A DNA stretch of 64,000 bases from Hyparrhenia diplandra. Its lineage: Eukaryota; Streptophyta; Magnoliopsida; Poales; Poaceae. How positions within the stretch are numbered: the first letter of the stretch is position 1; every line of letters begins with the position of its first letter. This document shows positions 11,941 to 23,981 of this stretch, in pieces. The stretch is from contig JADLZK010011559.1 in assembly GCA_015847255.1 (NCBI GenBank), positions 93,600 to 157,599 on the forward strand, given 5' to 3'. The notes below the pieces were generated by a model. The model saw only the letters and a program-made list of their open reading frames with translations, was not told the DNA's origin and did not search any database. The translations under genes and the position numbers were made by a program.

Positions 11941-13080
11941 TTGCTATTACGTTTGCATAAAAGTTTAAAGCCAACCAAAACATCTGCCGTTCCATTCCTT
12001 TGCTCTAGTCTCGACAGTTTTTCTGAATGCTTTGAACCCTCGAAATTAGCCCATCCTAATGAAGAAAATGGTTGTTCTTTTCTTCAAGCTCTGGTTGCCT
12101 CTACTCATAGAAGATTCACTCCGACCCGGGGGGGTTTGCTTCATATGAGAAATTTCAAGCATCACATTTGGGACTCGTTGTCGGGAGGCCATCGGTGCCC
12201 TATTCGCCCTTAGCTTCGCCGATCCACGACTCAAGGATCGACAAAGCATGTACCTCAATCGCCGATAAGTTATTGTTTATTCAGTTAGTGTGTTGTGTGT
12301 CCGATAGAAGTGATGGGATGAAAAAAAAATTGTTTTGTTTGATTCAAGAATGGGTGACAAAGCAGATTGGGGTGACTTCTTTTTGTAAAATGTAATTTTA
12401 TATTTATGGACCATATCACTTTTTTAAAAAAACTTGGAACAAATTTATTTCACCTTTCCAAAATAGTCATTTACATGGAAATAAGTGAGTACATTTTTAG
12501 GGCACCAAATAAATATCGGGGGCATTATAGACATTTCTACACATCCTTGCTCAATAGAACAAACGTTCAGCTTTTTATGCCTCAAAGCTCACAAAGAATT
12601 TTTCCACACATGTCACAATGAGCTTTTTAAATATTCAAACAAAGGCATTACGTTTGCATATGAGTTTAGATTTCACATTGCCGTTGTGTTCCTTTGCTCT
12701 AGTCTTGACAGTTTTTATGAATGGCTGAACCCCTGTAGCCCATCCAGACGAGTACATGGTTGCATCTTTAAGCTCTGGTTGCCTTTACTAATAGAAGATT
12801 CACTTCGACACTTTGCTTTGTATGAGAAATTTCAATATGTGGGACTCAATTCGTGCGCCTCTCAAGATCCGGGACTCAATTCGCAAGCCTTTCAAGGGAC
12901 ACGCGAACTTATTCAAGATTTAGGATTTATGGTATTTTGACCTTTTCACTGTAATCCTTTCACCTCTTTAGGGGCCTAAAATGACCAAACTGTCCCTTGC
13001 TCAATAGAACATGAACGATGTATGAACGCATGCAACACATGTACTTGAGCTTAAATATTCATAAAGGCATAATAGTCATT
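11941..13080. repeat. Mosaic of duplicated blocks between ALN and RBM48
   Basis: Block A: ATTACGTTTGCAT followed by TTTGCTCTAGTCT, GACAGTTTTT and AGAAGATTCACT is present at about 11945-12170 and 12648-12835 (offset near 694). Block B: CCTTGCTCAATAGAACA followed by 'gagctt...aaatattca' is present at 12544-12645 and 12995-13070. Block C: GGGACTCAATTCG is repeated at 12841 and 12871, and its inverse occurs near 13565 and 13590. This looks like a degenerate non-autonomous transposon, but I cannot classify it. Confidence 0.5.
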
Positions 13081-13099
13081 GCAAGCAAATCGAACATGG

Positions 13100-13400
13100 C
13101 TTCACAAGCGGCGGGCGGCGCTGTTTCTCCTGTCGAGGGGAGGGGAGGGGAGGCCGGCAGAGGGAGGGGTCCGACGGCGGGCACCGGGCAGCCGTCCATT
13201 GACCATCGACGGACGGACGAGGAGAGGCGGCGCCTTCCCCGTCGAGGGGGAGGGGAAGGGAGGCCGCAGCAGGGTTGTCCGGCGGCGGACGGACGGGAGA
13301 GGCGGCGCCTTCCTGTCGTGTGCTCGTTCGTCAGGAAAAGGAGAGAGCGGTTCTTTTCTTTTTGCGTGCGTGTGTGTGTGTGTGTGTTTTTTTTTTGCGT
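13100..13400. repeat. GC-rich imperfect tandem repeat and (TG)n-poly(T) tract
   Basis: The unit 'ggcggcgc(c/t)(t)ttcc...gtcgaggggg' recurs at about 13118, 13227 and 13302, each followed by G-rich filler. It is followed by a (TG)n run at 13371-13387 and ten T. Open frames cross it in several phases, as expected of low-complexity GC DNA, and none has a recognisable domain. Confidence 0.55.
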
Positions 13401-14043
13401 GAGGGAGGAAAGGAGATAAGGTGAGGCAGGAGCAGTTTTGTCATTTTAGGTACCCTGGAAAGGTGAAAACATTAAAGGAAAAATGAAAATGAGAGAAAAT
13501 CACTAAAACCCTAAATCTTGAAGAAGTTGGCGTATCCGATCCTATTTCTTGAAAGGATTACTTAATTGAGTCCCAAATTTTGAGGCGAGCGAATTGAGTC
13601 CCAAATCTTGAAATTTCTCCCTTTGTACAGCGAGATAATTTGATCTGAAATGATTTTTTTTCACGAGCATGCGCGTTTCACTGAGGAAGAAGCTAGAAAC
13701 GTTCGTGCACAGCCACACCCGGAGGTGTTCCCGTGTAATTGAGCCTAAAACAGAGAACCCCGCGAAAGGAAACCCATCTGCCTTGTTGCTTGTGGAACAA
13801 ACCGAACAAACGTCCGTCCCCGCTGCTCGCCTCTCCTCCCCTGGCACCTGTCACCTGCCGCTCCGGTCTTCTTCTCCAGGTCCCTACGCCGCCCGCCCCT
13901 CACCCGCCTCCCTCGAGTTTCCCGACGCCGCCGAGATCACAGGTCCGCCGCCCCGCTGTCCCCACGCCGCCGGCCCCTCCGGCCGCCGACATCACAGGTC
14001 CGCCACTCTGCCGACGCCGCACGCCCGTTACCCGCCGGTCGAG

Positions 14044-16242
14044 ATGCCTCGCGACCGCGACGAGCCGGCCGCCGTGCGCGTATACACCATCTGCGACGAG
14101 TCCAGGTACCAGAGTCCTGCCTCTCTAGACCTTGGCTTGCCCTTGCCCCTTGCTCATGGTTGGTGCCGGTGGTTGCTCCTCATCCTGCCTGCCTGCAGGC
14201 ACCTGATCGTGCGCAACGTGCCGTCACTCGGATGCGGCGACGACCTCGCCAATCTCTTCGGGACGTACGGCCCCGTGGAGGAGTCAGTCTCACTTCTCAC
14301 TGCTTGCTCCTGTATCCTGTATTCGAATTGCTTATTAATTGATTGAATTGATTCCACCCTTGGGCATCAGGTGCACGCCCATGGATGCAGAGGACTGTGA
14401 GCCCTACACCGACGTCTTCTTCGTCAAATTCTCCCAGGTCAACAACGCCAGGTATTTGTTTCATACCACCTTCTCCATCCATTAGCATTTTCCACTCACG
14501 TGGTGTGGACGCTGGGTGTGCTCATCTAGCAGTCTAGTCTGTGTTCTTGGTCTGTAATAACATTACAAGGCAATGAAACCACCCTGTATTTTCTATGGCC
14601 TACCAACCCCAACTTCTGCGGTCTGCGGATGACAAGAATGGCTTCATGGTATAGCCTATTGTAGCCTGCTTGGCCACCTAAGCTTCATCTTTCTTCAACT
14701 TGGGACACTGTTCAGTGTTCAGTTTATGCTTCTTGTCACTAGGTTTCAATCAACAGAACATAATACTTAGTGTTGTACATATTGAACCACAAAAGTCAAT
14801 TGGGTCATAAAATCCATGTATTCGGTCAACTATCATACAATTTGATCCACTAAATGTCGATTCAATTCACATCTTGCGGTCCAGTTGCTAGTATTGAAGC
14901 TCGAGCTTATTCGCTGCACAACTGTTGACATCTTTGCTCGCAGTAAAAGTCCAGAATCAGCGTCCTCCATTTGAAATGCCAAATTGGTGCTCTCATGCTG
15001 CAGGTTTGCAAAGAGGAAGCTTGATGAGTCTGTATTTCTTGGCAACCGCCTGCAGGTGACCTACGCCCCTCAGTTTGAGAGTCCTCTAGACACCAAGGAG
15101 AAACTGGAAGCTAGGAGAAAAGAAGTCCTTGGCCGAATAAAATGTGTGCCTCCACTTTACTTTTTGGTCCCTACAGCTTTGTATTTAGTTTTATGGCACC
15201 AGTGCATAACTGCTATGTTTTAAGTACTGTGAGCATTGCTAATAATCTATTTACACTCGCAACTCTGATTGAGATATTTTCTTCCACTTTCAGCATCTGC
15301 TGGCAGACCTCAAGGGACATCTCAGTATTCTCCAGCTCAGGGATCATCTAGTGGGAATTACCACCAGATGAACTCTAATAAGAGGTTTGGATTCCTGACA
15401 TTGGCTTAGCTGATTTTATTATAACGTGACAAGTTACATCGTGGATGTTGTAAAACTATGATAGCTAGGCTGAAACTCTTCAATCTAACTGTTCTTTTGA
15501 GCAAAGTGTAAGAGTATCAACCTGATTTTTCTCCTAAGGTTCATTTTACACATATTCAGGGAATATATGAAGACAATTCATGCTTCTCATATTGATGATC
15601 CTCGTTTCAGTCATGTGCCCTCAGATAAGGTATGCGGTAAAAACATCTTCCATCTAATTACCTACCTTGAAATCATTTGTTGATAAATTTAAGGTTACTA
15701 AACAATTCCAGTGAGTCAACTTTGGTCAACTAAGATATTTAGTACTAGAATACAAACATTTTGCATTTTACATCACTTAAGAAAAGTACCCGGTAGGGCC
15801 AACATCTAACTTTTTTGTGGAGATCCTGGTGTGCTAATATGTAATGCAAACCTTTTTAATTTAGCATGCCACTCTAGTAGCTTTGCACTTTTCTTTTCTT
15901 GTTGGTCCTGATTTCCTTTCCTTAAGCTGACTGCTACTTTACCGATATATGGATTAAAGTTTACTTTGTCTGTAGGATTATTTTCCATCCGAGTCCATGA
16001 ACGCCACTGTAAAGCTAGTCAGAGAGAAGCTTGATAAGGTAAATACTATCGTCTGCACTCTTTTTTTTGTGTGTGTGTGTGTGTGACTACTATCTTCTGC
16101 ACTCTATCTTTTTGGCTTACAACTATGCCGATAAGCTAAAAGTTTCCTTCTTAAAAAATGCCAGATACAATCTGGTGGTGATCATTCCAGTACTTCATCA
16201 GCATCCAAGAAACCAAGGGTCGATAACCGCAGGCGAATTTGA
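14044..16242 (+). CDS. RBM48: RBM48-like RNA-binding protein (minor spliceosome factor)
   Basis: RBM48 works with ARMC7 in splicing of U12-type introns; in maize it is needed for minor-intron splicing and endosperm development (literature knowledge). Eight exons join cleanly: 14044-14105, 14199-14282, 14371-14451, 15004-15143, 15294-15384, 15560-15629, 15976-16038, 16165-16242, giving 222 aa. The RRM starts around residue 21 with SRHLIVRNVPSLGC (RNP2-like), followed by LFGTYGPVEE and YTDVFFVKF (RNP1 region), then AKRKLDESVFLGNRLQVTYAP. The tail is polar and ends in a basic KKPRVDNRRRI, a likely nuclear signal. I chose the ATG at 14044 because the protein opens MPRDRDEPAAVRVYT; the frame is open back to about 13669 but that part is proline-rich leader-like sequence. 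The gene looks intact. Confidence 0.9.
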
Positions 16243-17205
16243 TGTTAGCAAATAATGCAAAACACACATTCAGTGTTTTGGGGGTAGTGTTGATATTAGC
16301 ATGACATACCAGAATTTTGATAGCCTTTATTTCTATCCATTTTCTCGCTCACTTGCTAGGTCATCAAGTGATTTATGTTTCAGGGTGGTTGTGTTGTTAG
16401 CTAGAATTGCTGCAATGTCGATAACTGAGTTGATTAAAAATGCCTAGTTTTTAGTTTTTCCCAGCTGTAATGTTAACATTATAAAATAATATCTTACTCT
16501 TACAATCAATTACATCAGAATTCTCATATTTATATTTTTTGAAAGAAATTCTCATATTTATATTGACATCCCTCCGATGCAGTGAGACATGATCCATATT
16601 GGGCAGTGTTTTGAAACCATTTATTCCATTCTACCTTTTCACTTTGAATTGCTATTTGTAGACACACTGTCTTTTGATATGCAAAACAAAGTAGGAAGGA
16701 CTGTCATGTGCTGATTAAACGTGCTATTTGTCACATTGCTGTTTGAAATGACGGTGAAGTAGGACGAGAAATTAACATGCCTATTATTTTCTTGTAATAA
16801 TGCTGTGAATATGTCTTTCATGTCAAAATTTGGTATCGGGAAAACCACTCGTCCATTTACTCTTCTAGGGATTCGATCCGATTGAGGATGTAGGATGATA
16901 TTGGATAGAAAGCATTTGGTCATAAAAAGAATGACTCATGTTTTGAAAATGGACTTTGCTCCACGCATTTGGCCGTTAACCTATTATTATGTACTCTCAT
17001 ATATATTAGAATTTTATTGTTACTGGAATGTATTTTTACGAAATTATCGAAAACTTTAGTCAAGGCATAAGGATTATCTGACCTCCCGTGAGTATGGATA
17101 TGTGATTGATCTAAAGAAGAGTTTTTTATTAATAAACTCTGCTGATTGGTTTCATCGTAATGGCATTATAAAAGCAACGGATAGAACAAAAGTTTTTCAA
17201 AAAAA
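16243..17205. other. RBM48 3' flank, intergenic
   Basis: AT-rich DNA with short poly-A/T tracts. I see no gene or structured element here other than the 3' UTR of the preceding gene. Confidence 0.4.
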
Positions 17206-17690
17206 TTTATAGTGGCTTGATTTTAAATATTTTTTTTTTTTTGAGAATTCACATTTATCCTTTTCATTCAAGACCGGCCCAACAGGAGCCGTGGGCTGCA
17301 CCCCTATGAACGGTGGGCCTCAAACCCTCTCCCTCAGGATAAGTGGGAAGCAGTTCGCCGGTGTGCGGCAGATTGAACAGAGATTCAAATGGTAGTCACC
17401 ATAGGCGTGGGGGCCCGACGGGGTTAAAAACCACTTAATGCATAACGCGGTAAATCTTGGGAAAATCCCAGGATTTTCGGCGTTGTGATTTAAAGTGGTA
17501 GCGGCGTTCGCCCCCACCGACCGCCCTATGGTGACCGGGAATCTGGCCACCGCATTTATAGTGGCTTGATGAAATAAATATGTCAAATCCTTTACGGGGC
17601 CCAACAGGAGCCGTGGGCTGTGCGTGCTCGGTGGGCCTGCGTTGTACTCTGTAATAAAAAAAAAAGCAGTTCGCCGGTGTGCGGTGTGGA
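17206..17690. repeat. Direct duplication upstream of MutS2
   Basis: Three landmarks occur twice in the same order: ATTTATAGTGGCTTGAT (17206 and 17554), GGCCCAACAGGAGCCGTGGG (17276 and 17598), and GCAGTTCGCCGGTGTGCGG (17350 and 17666). The spacing is about 316-348 bp. The left copy carries a poly-T tract (about 17230-17242) and the foldback described separately. The right copy ends about 40 bp before the MutS2 ATG, so the probable 5' leader has been partly duplicated. Confidence 0.75.
17391..17536. mobile_element. Foldback (hairpin) element of about 146 bp
   Basis: The left arm, from GGTAGTCACCATAGG through TGGGGGC, AACCACTTAA and ACGCGGTAAATC, pairs with the right arm ending in CCCTATGGTGACC, which holds GCCCCCA, TTTAAAGTGGT and GATTTTCGGCGT. 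The centre is near 17462-17470. Arms of about 70 bp with small loops suggest a foldback MITE. The transcribed hairpin would be a candidate small-RNA precursor, but there is no direct evidence for that. Confidence 0.6.
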
Positions 17691-17728
17691 CCTCCCTCCC
17701 CCTCACCGGACTTCCGCTTCCTCCATCC

Positions 17729-20700
17729 ATGGCTGCCACCGCTAAGCTTACCCTTCTCCTCCCAGTGACCCTTTGCTATAGGTCCTCCCACCGCACGCGC
17801 GGCTTCATGCAGAATCCGCGCCGTCAGCCGCCGCAACGCTTCACAGCGGCGGCCACCGAAACCTCCTCCTACAACCTACCATCTCGCTCCTCACCGGAGA
17901 CGCCGGAGGCGAGGCAGATACGCCTGGAGACGGAGTCAGCGCTGGAATGGGGCGGCGTGTGCAGGCGGCTGGCCCACTTCGCCGCCACTGCCGCCGGCCG
18001 CGCCGCCTGCGAGGGAGGGCGCGTCCCCGTCGGGCGGAGCCGGGAGGAGAGCGAGAGGCTCATCGACCAGACGGCGGCGGCGGTGCTGCTCCCGACGCCG
18101 CTCGATTTTGGCGGCGTCGAGGACTTGTCCGCGCTCGTCGCTGCGGCGGCCTCGGGGCGGGCGCTTGCCGTGAGGGAGCTTTGCGCGGTTGGGCGCAGCA
18201 TCCGTGCTGTGCAGGCAGTGTTCGACCAGTTGAAGAAGCTTGCCGATGAAATGCCGGATGGAAGGTGAGGAATCGCTTTGGTGCGTCCTGATGAATTGGA
18301 CGGCATTGAAACATGGTATCATCAGGCGGTACTAGTATTTTTGTTTCATCATTTTGACCCTGTATTATGGTTAGTCGATACTATTAGTTTTGTCATAGCT
18401 TTGTGGATGTAAATCATAGTGCTGGTAATTCACCAGGTTACTGTTCACGTATTCGTACACATTACAAGAGTCTATGGATAATTATTGGTTCTTGTTTTCA
18501 GTTAAAGAAAATGTCTATTTGTTCTCCTGCAGGTACTCATCTCTTGTAGATATACTGCAAGGCTGTGACTTCTTAACTGAACTTGTTCAGAGGATAGAGT
18601 TTTGCCTTGATTCCACCCTTTCTTTGGTCCTGGATCGGGCCAGTAAGAAACTAGAAATAATCCGCCGAGAAAGGAGGCGGAACATCGAAATGTTAGAATC
18701 TCTACTGAAAGATACAGCAGCTAAGATTTTCCAAGCTGGTGGGATTGATAGTCCTCTGGTCACCAAGCGCCGTTCTAGGATGTGTGTTGGCGTGAAAGCT
18801 TCACACAAGCATTTGGTGCCTGGTGGAATTGTTCTAAGTTCCAGTGGCTCTGGTGCAACGTACTTTATGGAGCCACGGGATGCTGTTGAGCTCAACAACA
18901 GGGAAGTTAAACTGTCAGGAGACGAGAGAGCAGAAGAATTGGCAATACTGAGCTTGCTTACCTCAATGATTGCAGACTCCCAACTGAAGATCAGAAATTT
19001 GATGGAGAAGGTTTTGGAATTGGACCTTGCTTGTGCTAGAGGGGCGTATGCCCGATGGACAAATGGTGTCAAACCAACATTCAGTGATAGTTATACCATT
19101 AGCCAGCCAGATCAGTGCACTGACTATTCTGTTTATATTGAGGGCATTCGACATCCTCTGCTACTTGAACAGTCTCTTATGGCAGAAGAATCAACAACAG
19201 AAGCATCTGAAATGCCTGTTCCGTTGGACATGTGGGTCAAAAAGGATGCAAGGATAGTTGTGATCTCTGGACCTAACACTGGAGGCAAAACTGCCACAAT
19301 GAAGACCTTGGGGCTGTCCTCGCTCATGTCAAAAGCTGGTATGTTCTTCCCAGCCAAAGGAAGGCCTAGGATTCCATGGTTCGATCAGGTTCTTGCAGAT
19401 ATTGGTGATCACCAGGTAGTCTCTGTCCTTTGATGAGAATTTCTAATCACTTGTGGGACAATAAGCTTATTGACGAAAACTATTTTTGGATTGAAGTCGC
19501 TGGAGCACAGCCTCTCTACATTCAGTGGGCACATATCACGTCTGCGCAAGATTGTAGACATAGTATCAAAAGATTCTCTAGTTCTAATTGATGAGATTGG
19601 CAGCGGCACTGATCCATCAGAAGGTGTAGCTCTTTCAACCAGCATTTTGAAGTATCTTGCCAGTAAAGTGAATTTGGCCCTTGTGACAACTCATTATGCT
19701 GATCTAAGTCGGCTCCAGTCAATTGACAACCGATTCGAGAATGCTGCAATGGAATTTTGTGTAGAAACTCTACAACCAACATATCGAATCTTATGGGGCA
19801 GTACTGGTAATTCCAATGCACTCAGTATTGCGAAGTCAATTGGTTTTGATCAAAAAGTGCTTGATCGCGCACAAGAATGGGTTGAAAAACTATTGCCTGA
19901 TAAACAAAAGGAACGACAAGGTTTACTTTATGATTCTCTGCTCAATGAAAAAGATGTTTTGGAATCTCAGGCAAATGAAGCTGCATCTGTTCTTTCGCAA
20001 GTTGAGGGGTTGTACAATGAGGTACTTTTACTCTTAATTAATCCTTGATTCCTTTGAAATCTTTGTAGCAGTGATGTACATAGATTCTCACCTTCCTCTC
20101 TTATTTTAAATCCAACCTGGTATATTTTCACTTTGAAGATTCGCTTGGAAGCTGATGATCTCGAAAGTCGAGTAGCTGCTTTGAGAGCAAGAGAGACCCA
20201 AAAGGTACAACAAGAATTGAAGGTTGTGAAGTCTCAGATGGACACCATAATCAAGAACTTTGAAGCTCAGTTAAAGAATTCAAAACTTGAACAATACAAA
20301 TCGCTAATGAGGAAAGCAGAAGCTGCCACTGCTTCCGTGGTTGCCGCTCATGAACCAAACGAAATAACTTCTGATGACGATGAAAACCAGAGCTCGTTTA
20401 TCCCACAAGTTGGAGACAAAGTGTATATCCAAGGTCTGGGGGGAGAAATGATGGCTACAGTTGTCGAAACTTTTGGAGAAGATGAGAGCTGTATGGTTCA
20501 ATATGGAAAGATAAAGGTTCGAGTGAAGAGAAACAAGATAAAATTGGTTCAAAGAGCCACAAGTATTGAGGCAACAACTTCCTCTTCTGTAAAAGCAAAG
20601 GTATGATGCATCATCTCAACACAGTATCTATTCACAGGATTGATAGTTTTAGTAAGCTTAATGCAACAAGATGATGATAAGAACGGATATATCTAGAATG

Positions 20701-21560
20701 TCTGAGATGTCGTTTGACCAAACCATGTCTTTTGTTACTAGCATATGATAAAATCTGTTTCAAGCCTTTAAGGTAGCAAGCAGTACTGAAAAGGGCAAAG
20801 TTCTGTAACTAAGCTAGCTATAGTTGCTCCATGTTCATGCATCGTTGGCATGTCGACCAACCAATCTAGCCGATTTTTTCGGCATTCCCGTTGTCTAACG
20901 CGTGGCATATTGCAATAGCATGTCTGGAGAAACCAAGTTAGCTTCAGCCTTACAGAATGCATTGATTCTGACCTGCAAATTCCTGGCCTGGCTTTAGTTC
21001 GGGCAGATGCAGCAGCATGGAAGAACAGGCTGGACCTAGGATATGGTCCATGCAATGATGCAAGGCTGGTGCATGCATGAACTTGTATTAACTCTAGACC
21101 TGCTGCTGTACCTCGATAGGCATGTTCGGATCATCGAGGATTGCATGTCTTTTAATTTGTATAAGCGCCTACTGTCGTGGCTTGGTTTGCTTCAATCGTG
21201 CTCTGACCATGTTTGCTTTCCACGTACCAGGGCCGAACATCGAAGCAGCGATCGGCAACGACAGCTGAGGCAGCAGACCGAAACCAAGACGGCGTCGGCA
21301 ACGTCTCCTTCGGCCCCGTCGTGCAGACGTCCAAGAACACGGTGGATCTGCGCGGGAAGCGTGTCGCCGAGGCGGCCTACGAGCTCCAGATGGCCATCGA
21401 CGCGTGCAGGCCGTACCAGGTGCTCTTCGTGGTTCATGGCATGGGCACCGGCGCAGTGAAGGATCGTGCCATTGACGTCCTCCGGAACCATCCTCGAGTG
21501 GCCAAGTTCGAAGACGAGAGCCCTCTCAACTACGGCTGCACGGTCGCCTACATTCAGTAA
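17729..21560 (+). CDS. MUTS2: MutS2-type ATPase/endonuclease with Smr domain, probably plastid-targeted
   Basis: MutS2 proteins bind branched DNA and stalled or collided complexes and suppress recombination; plant copies are organellar or uncharacterised. Five exons (17729-18264, 18533-19415, 19497-20021, 20139-20600, 21231-21560) give 911 aa. The first ~45 residues are Arg/Ser/Thr-rich and poor in acids, like a chloroplast transit peptide. The core and lever regions span about 60-330. The MutS ATPase domain has Walker A GPNTGGKT near residue 425, Walker B LIDEIGSGTDP near 504, and the TTHYADL switch. A coiled segment (LRARETQKVQQELK) follows, then a KOW-like QVGDKVYIQGLGG. The last ~80 residues are the Smr nuclease domain with VDLRG and HGMGTG. 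There is no mismatch-binding MutS-I domain, as in the family. All introns are GT-AG. The gene looks intact. Confidence 0.95.
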
Positions 21561-23981
21561 ACGGGGACCTGTTTGCACATGAATGCAGAAGATTCACAAG
21601 AATTGTACAGAAATCGGTTGGATTTAATAGAAAAAAACTCAGAAACATTAAAAAAACACACCGGCATCGTTCCAAACATGGCCTACAAGTTGACGAGTAC
21701 GGCAGATTTTGACTTATGAACCATGCAGTTTTGCTGATTTTTTTTTGGTGAGGAAACATCTGGTGATATCTTGTGATGGGTAGGAATGGGGCCCCAGCAG
21801 AGATGGATGAATCTCCCGGTGTGTTCGGATCACGTGTGTGGAATGGAGTTCGGTGAGGTCTTCATAATGATTTTGCTAGCTGATTGACGGGTAGATTGGG
21901 ATCGGATAAATGGCCTTGGCAACTGTGATCAGTTCGGCGTCCTATGCATTGCATTGGCATTGCAATTTGCAACTAGGGGATCCACAACGGAAGCGAGGTG
22001 TCCGCCGCGTGCGTGCACATGTGCGCTTTCCGCAGCTGAGGCGCGGGATTTTGTGTGGCCAAGCCTGCTGTGGCCTGGGTCGCGATTGGCAGTGCCGCCG
22101 CTAGACTAGTGATCATACTGAGAAAGAAGAAAATGGAAAGCTGGACAACTGTGGTTCCGATTTCCAAATCAACCAACCAACGCATCATTGGTCACGTTTT
22201 AGATCTTTTTATCGTACTATGTGAATCCATTAACGAGCTTTTCGTCAAATGATTTCTAGGGTTGTCTTGTTGGGATAGAAAAACAATATATCATGACTAA
22301 TAAGTTCACGCAAACAGAGTGTCACTAGGGCTTTGTGTCTGTTCAGTTGATAATATTGATAAGCCGGGCTGGTGCATGCAAAACCAGGATGAAATCGTGT
22401 TTGCTCGCCACTTGAAACCGTAACCATTGAATTCAATAATTCAAGCCAAACCATAGGATCGCAATTATTTTAGGGACGGAGCGAGTACACCATTCGCAAG
22501 CACGTTAAATCCAGGCCAAACTGCACGATCACACGAACAGCAAGTTCATGTAGTATCATTAACGTGTGGCTGTGGTGGGTCATGAACATGATGAACTCAA
22601 GGCAAGACTGAGTGAGTGAGGCTGTTTAATGCATTGGAAGCAACAACAGCGAGGCCATCGAATTCCACTTTTAATTAATTTGGTTGAAGGCGCCCCCAAC
22701 TGCCACACCCGAGTACCGGACAGCTTCCTATATTCACTCACCCACTCGACGCACGTACGCGTCCACCACACCTCCTCCGTCCCTGGCACATGCAGCGACA
22801 CAGACACTGACCGTCGGGCCCACCTTTCTCCGTGCCCACCTGTCAGTTGGACGAACGTCAACATCTAGCCAGGCTTTAGGAGGAGTAGCTCATGTACCCG
22901 GACGGGCCCCACCTCCGCGTGCCTGTGTCAGTGGGAGCGCTGTACTTGCAGAGCGAGCGAACGAGCAAGCCAGGGCGGACTGGCGGAGGGGGAGGGAGCC
23001 ACCCGCGAATCTTCTTGCGGCGTGGCCGCTCCATTTGTTTAAGCAGCAGCAGCAGGAGAAGCATGGGAGGGACTGCAACTGGAAGGAGGAGGGAGAAGGC
23101 AAAACCAAGTGGTTTATCGTTCCTCAAGATCCCCCCCTTTTGGCTGTCAATTTGTCCTAATCTCCCTCGTCTTCCACTCTGCCGCAGCAAGTGAATTGCT
23201 TCTTGCTTCTGCTGCGTCCTTTTCCTAGCTAGCTGCTGCTTACTAGTACTATACTATAGTACAGTACCTTGTTGTTGTTGATCCTGGAAGACACAGCTCC
23301 ACAAGCTCCCAAAAGCAATCCTTCCATTTTCCCTCCTTCTCCCTCCCAGCTTCTTGCGGCTCCTCCATTTTGCCTGTCCGTTGCTCCATCTCTTCCTCGT
23401 CTACCTCTCCTACCCGCCATTGTTTCCAAGCTCATTCTGCTGTGATCAGAGGAGAGGAGAGGAGAGCTCGCGACAAGGTTTTGCCTGCACCGCATCGCCC
23501 TCTCCCCGCAAGCTCCAAAAGCCAGGGTCAGGGACTGAATATAGCAAAGGAAGCCCAATCATCATCGTAATCATATACTAATCCAACGGGAGAATCGGAG
23601 GGAGGAGATACACAACGTTTCTGCTGCTCCCTCCTACTCCAAGATCCGCCATTTTCCTTCTCGTTTCCAGCTCTTCTTCTTCTTCTTCTTCCTCACCGAG
23701 CGGTGGTGTCAATGGCGACGATGTGACGCCGCCCCTCGACCCCGAGCGAGTCCAAGAAACCCCCCTTCGCATTTGATCTTCGTTTTTCATCCCTGAGCTG
23801 AGCTTCCCCCAGCGCCACCGCTGCCTCCGTCCTCCCATGGCACTGGTGCCAATGTGATACGCGGCCGGAGGTGCGATTGGTCGGTCCTGAGGAGTTGTAG
23901 TACGGAGAGGGTGGGAGAAGAGAAGGAGAGCCAGCGGCCGCACCGGCTTTGGTTTTGCGCGTGCAGGCGGGAGAGAGGGAG
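21561..23981. other. Intergenic region and long MLO leader
   Basis: The first kilobase holds the MutS2 3' UTR and AT-rich spacer. From about 23380 to 23980 the DNA is C/T-rich with a (CTT)n tract at 23672-23692, typical of a monocot 5' leader. Small frames in this region are not supported. Confidence 0.4.
22466..22487. mobile_element. Stowaway-like MITE end (remnant)
   Basis: TATTTTAGGGACGGAGCGAGTA closely matches the right end of Stowaway MITEs (usual end ...GGGACGGAGGGAG plus target TA). No matching left end was found within 400 bp, so this is a remnant or chance match. Confidence 0.35.

Noticed and set aside
13018..13419. Arg/Gly-rich open frames near 13.1-13.4 kb
   Set aside because: They come from a GC-rich tandem repeat and are open in several phases; no start context or domain.
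22580..23194. Overlapping frames on both strands before MLO
   Set aside because: No recognisable motif; the region looks like promoter or leader DNA.
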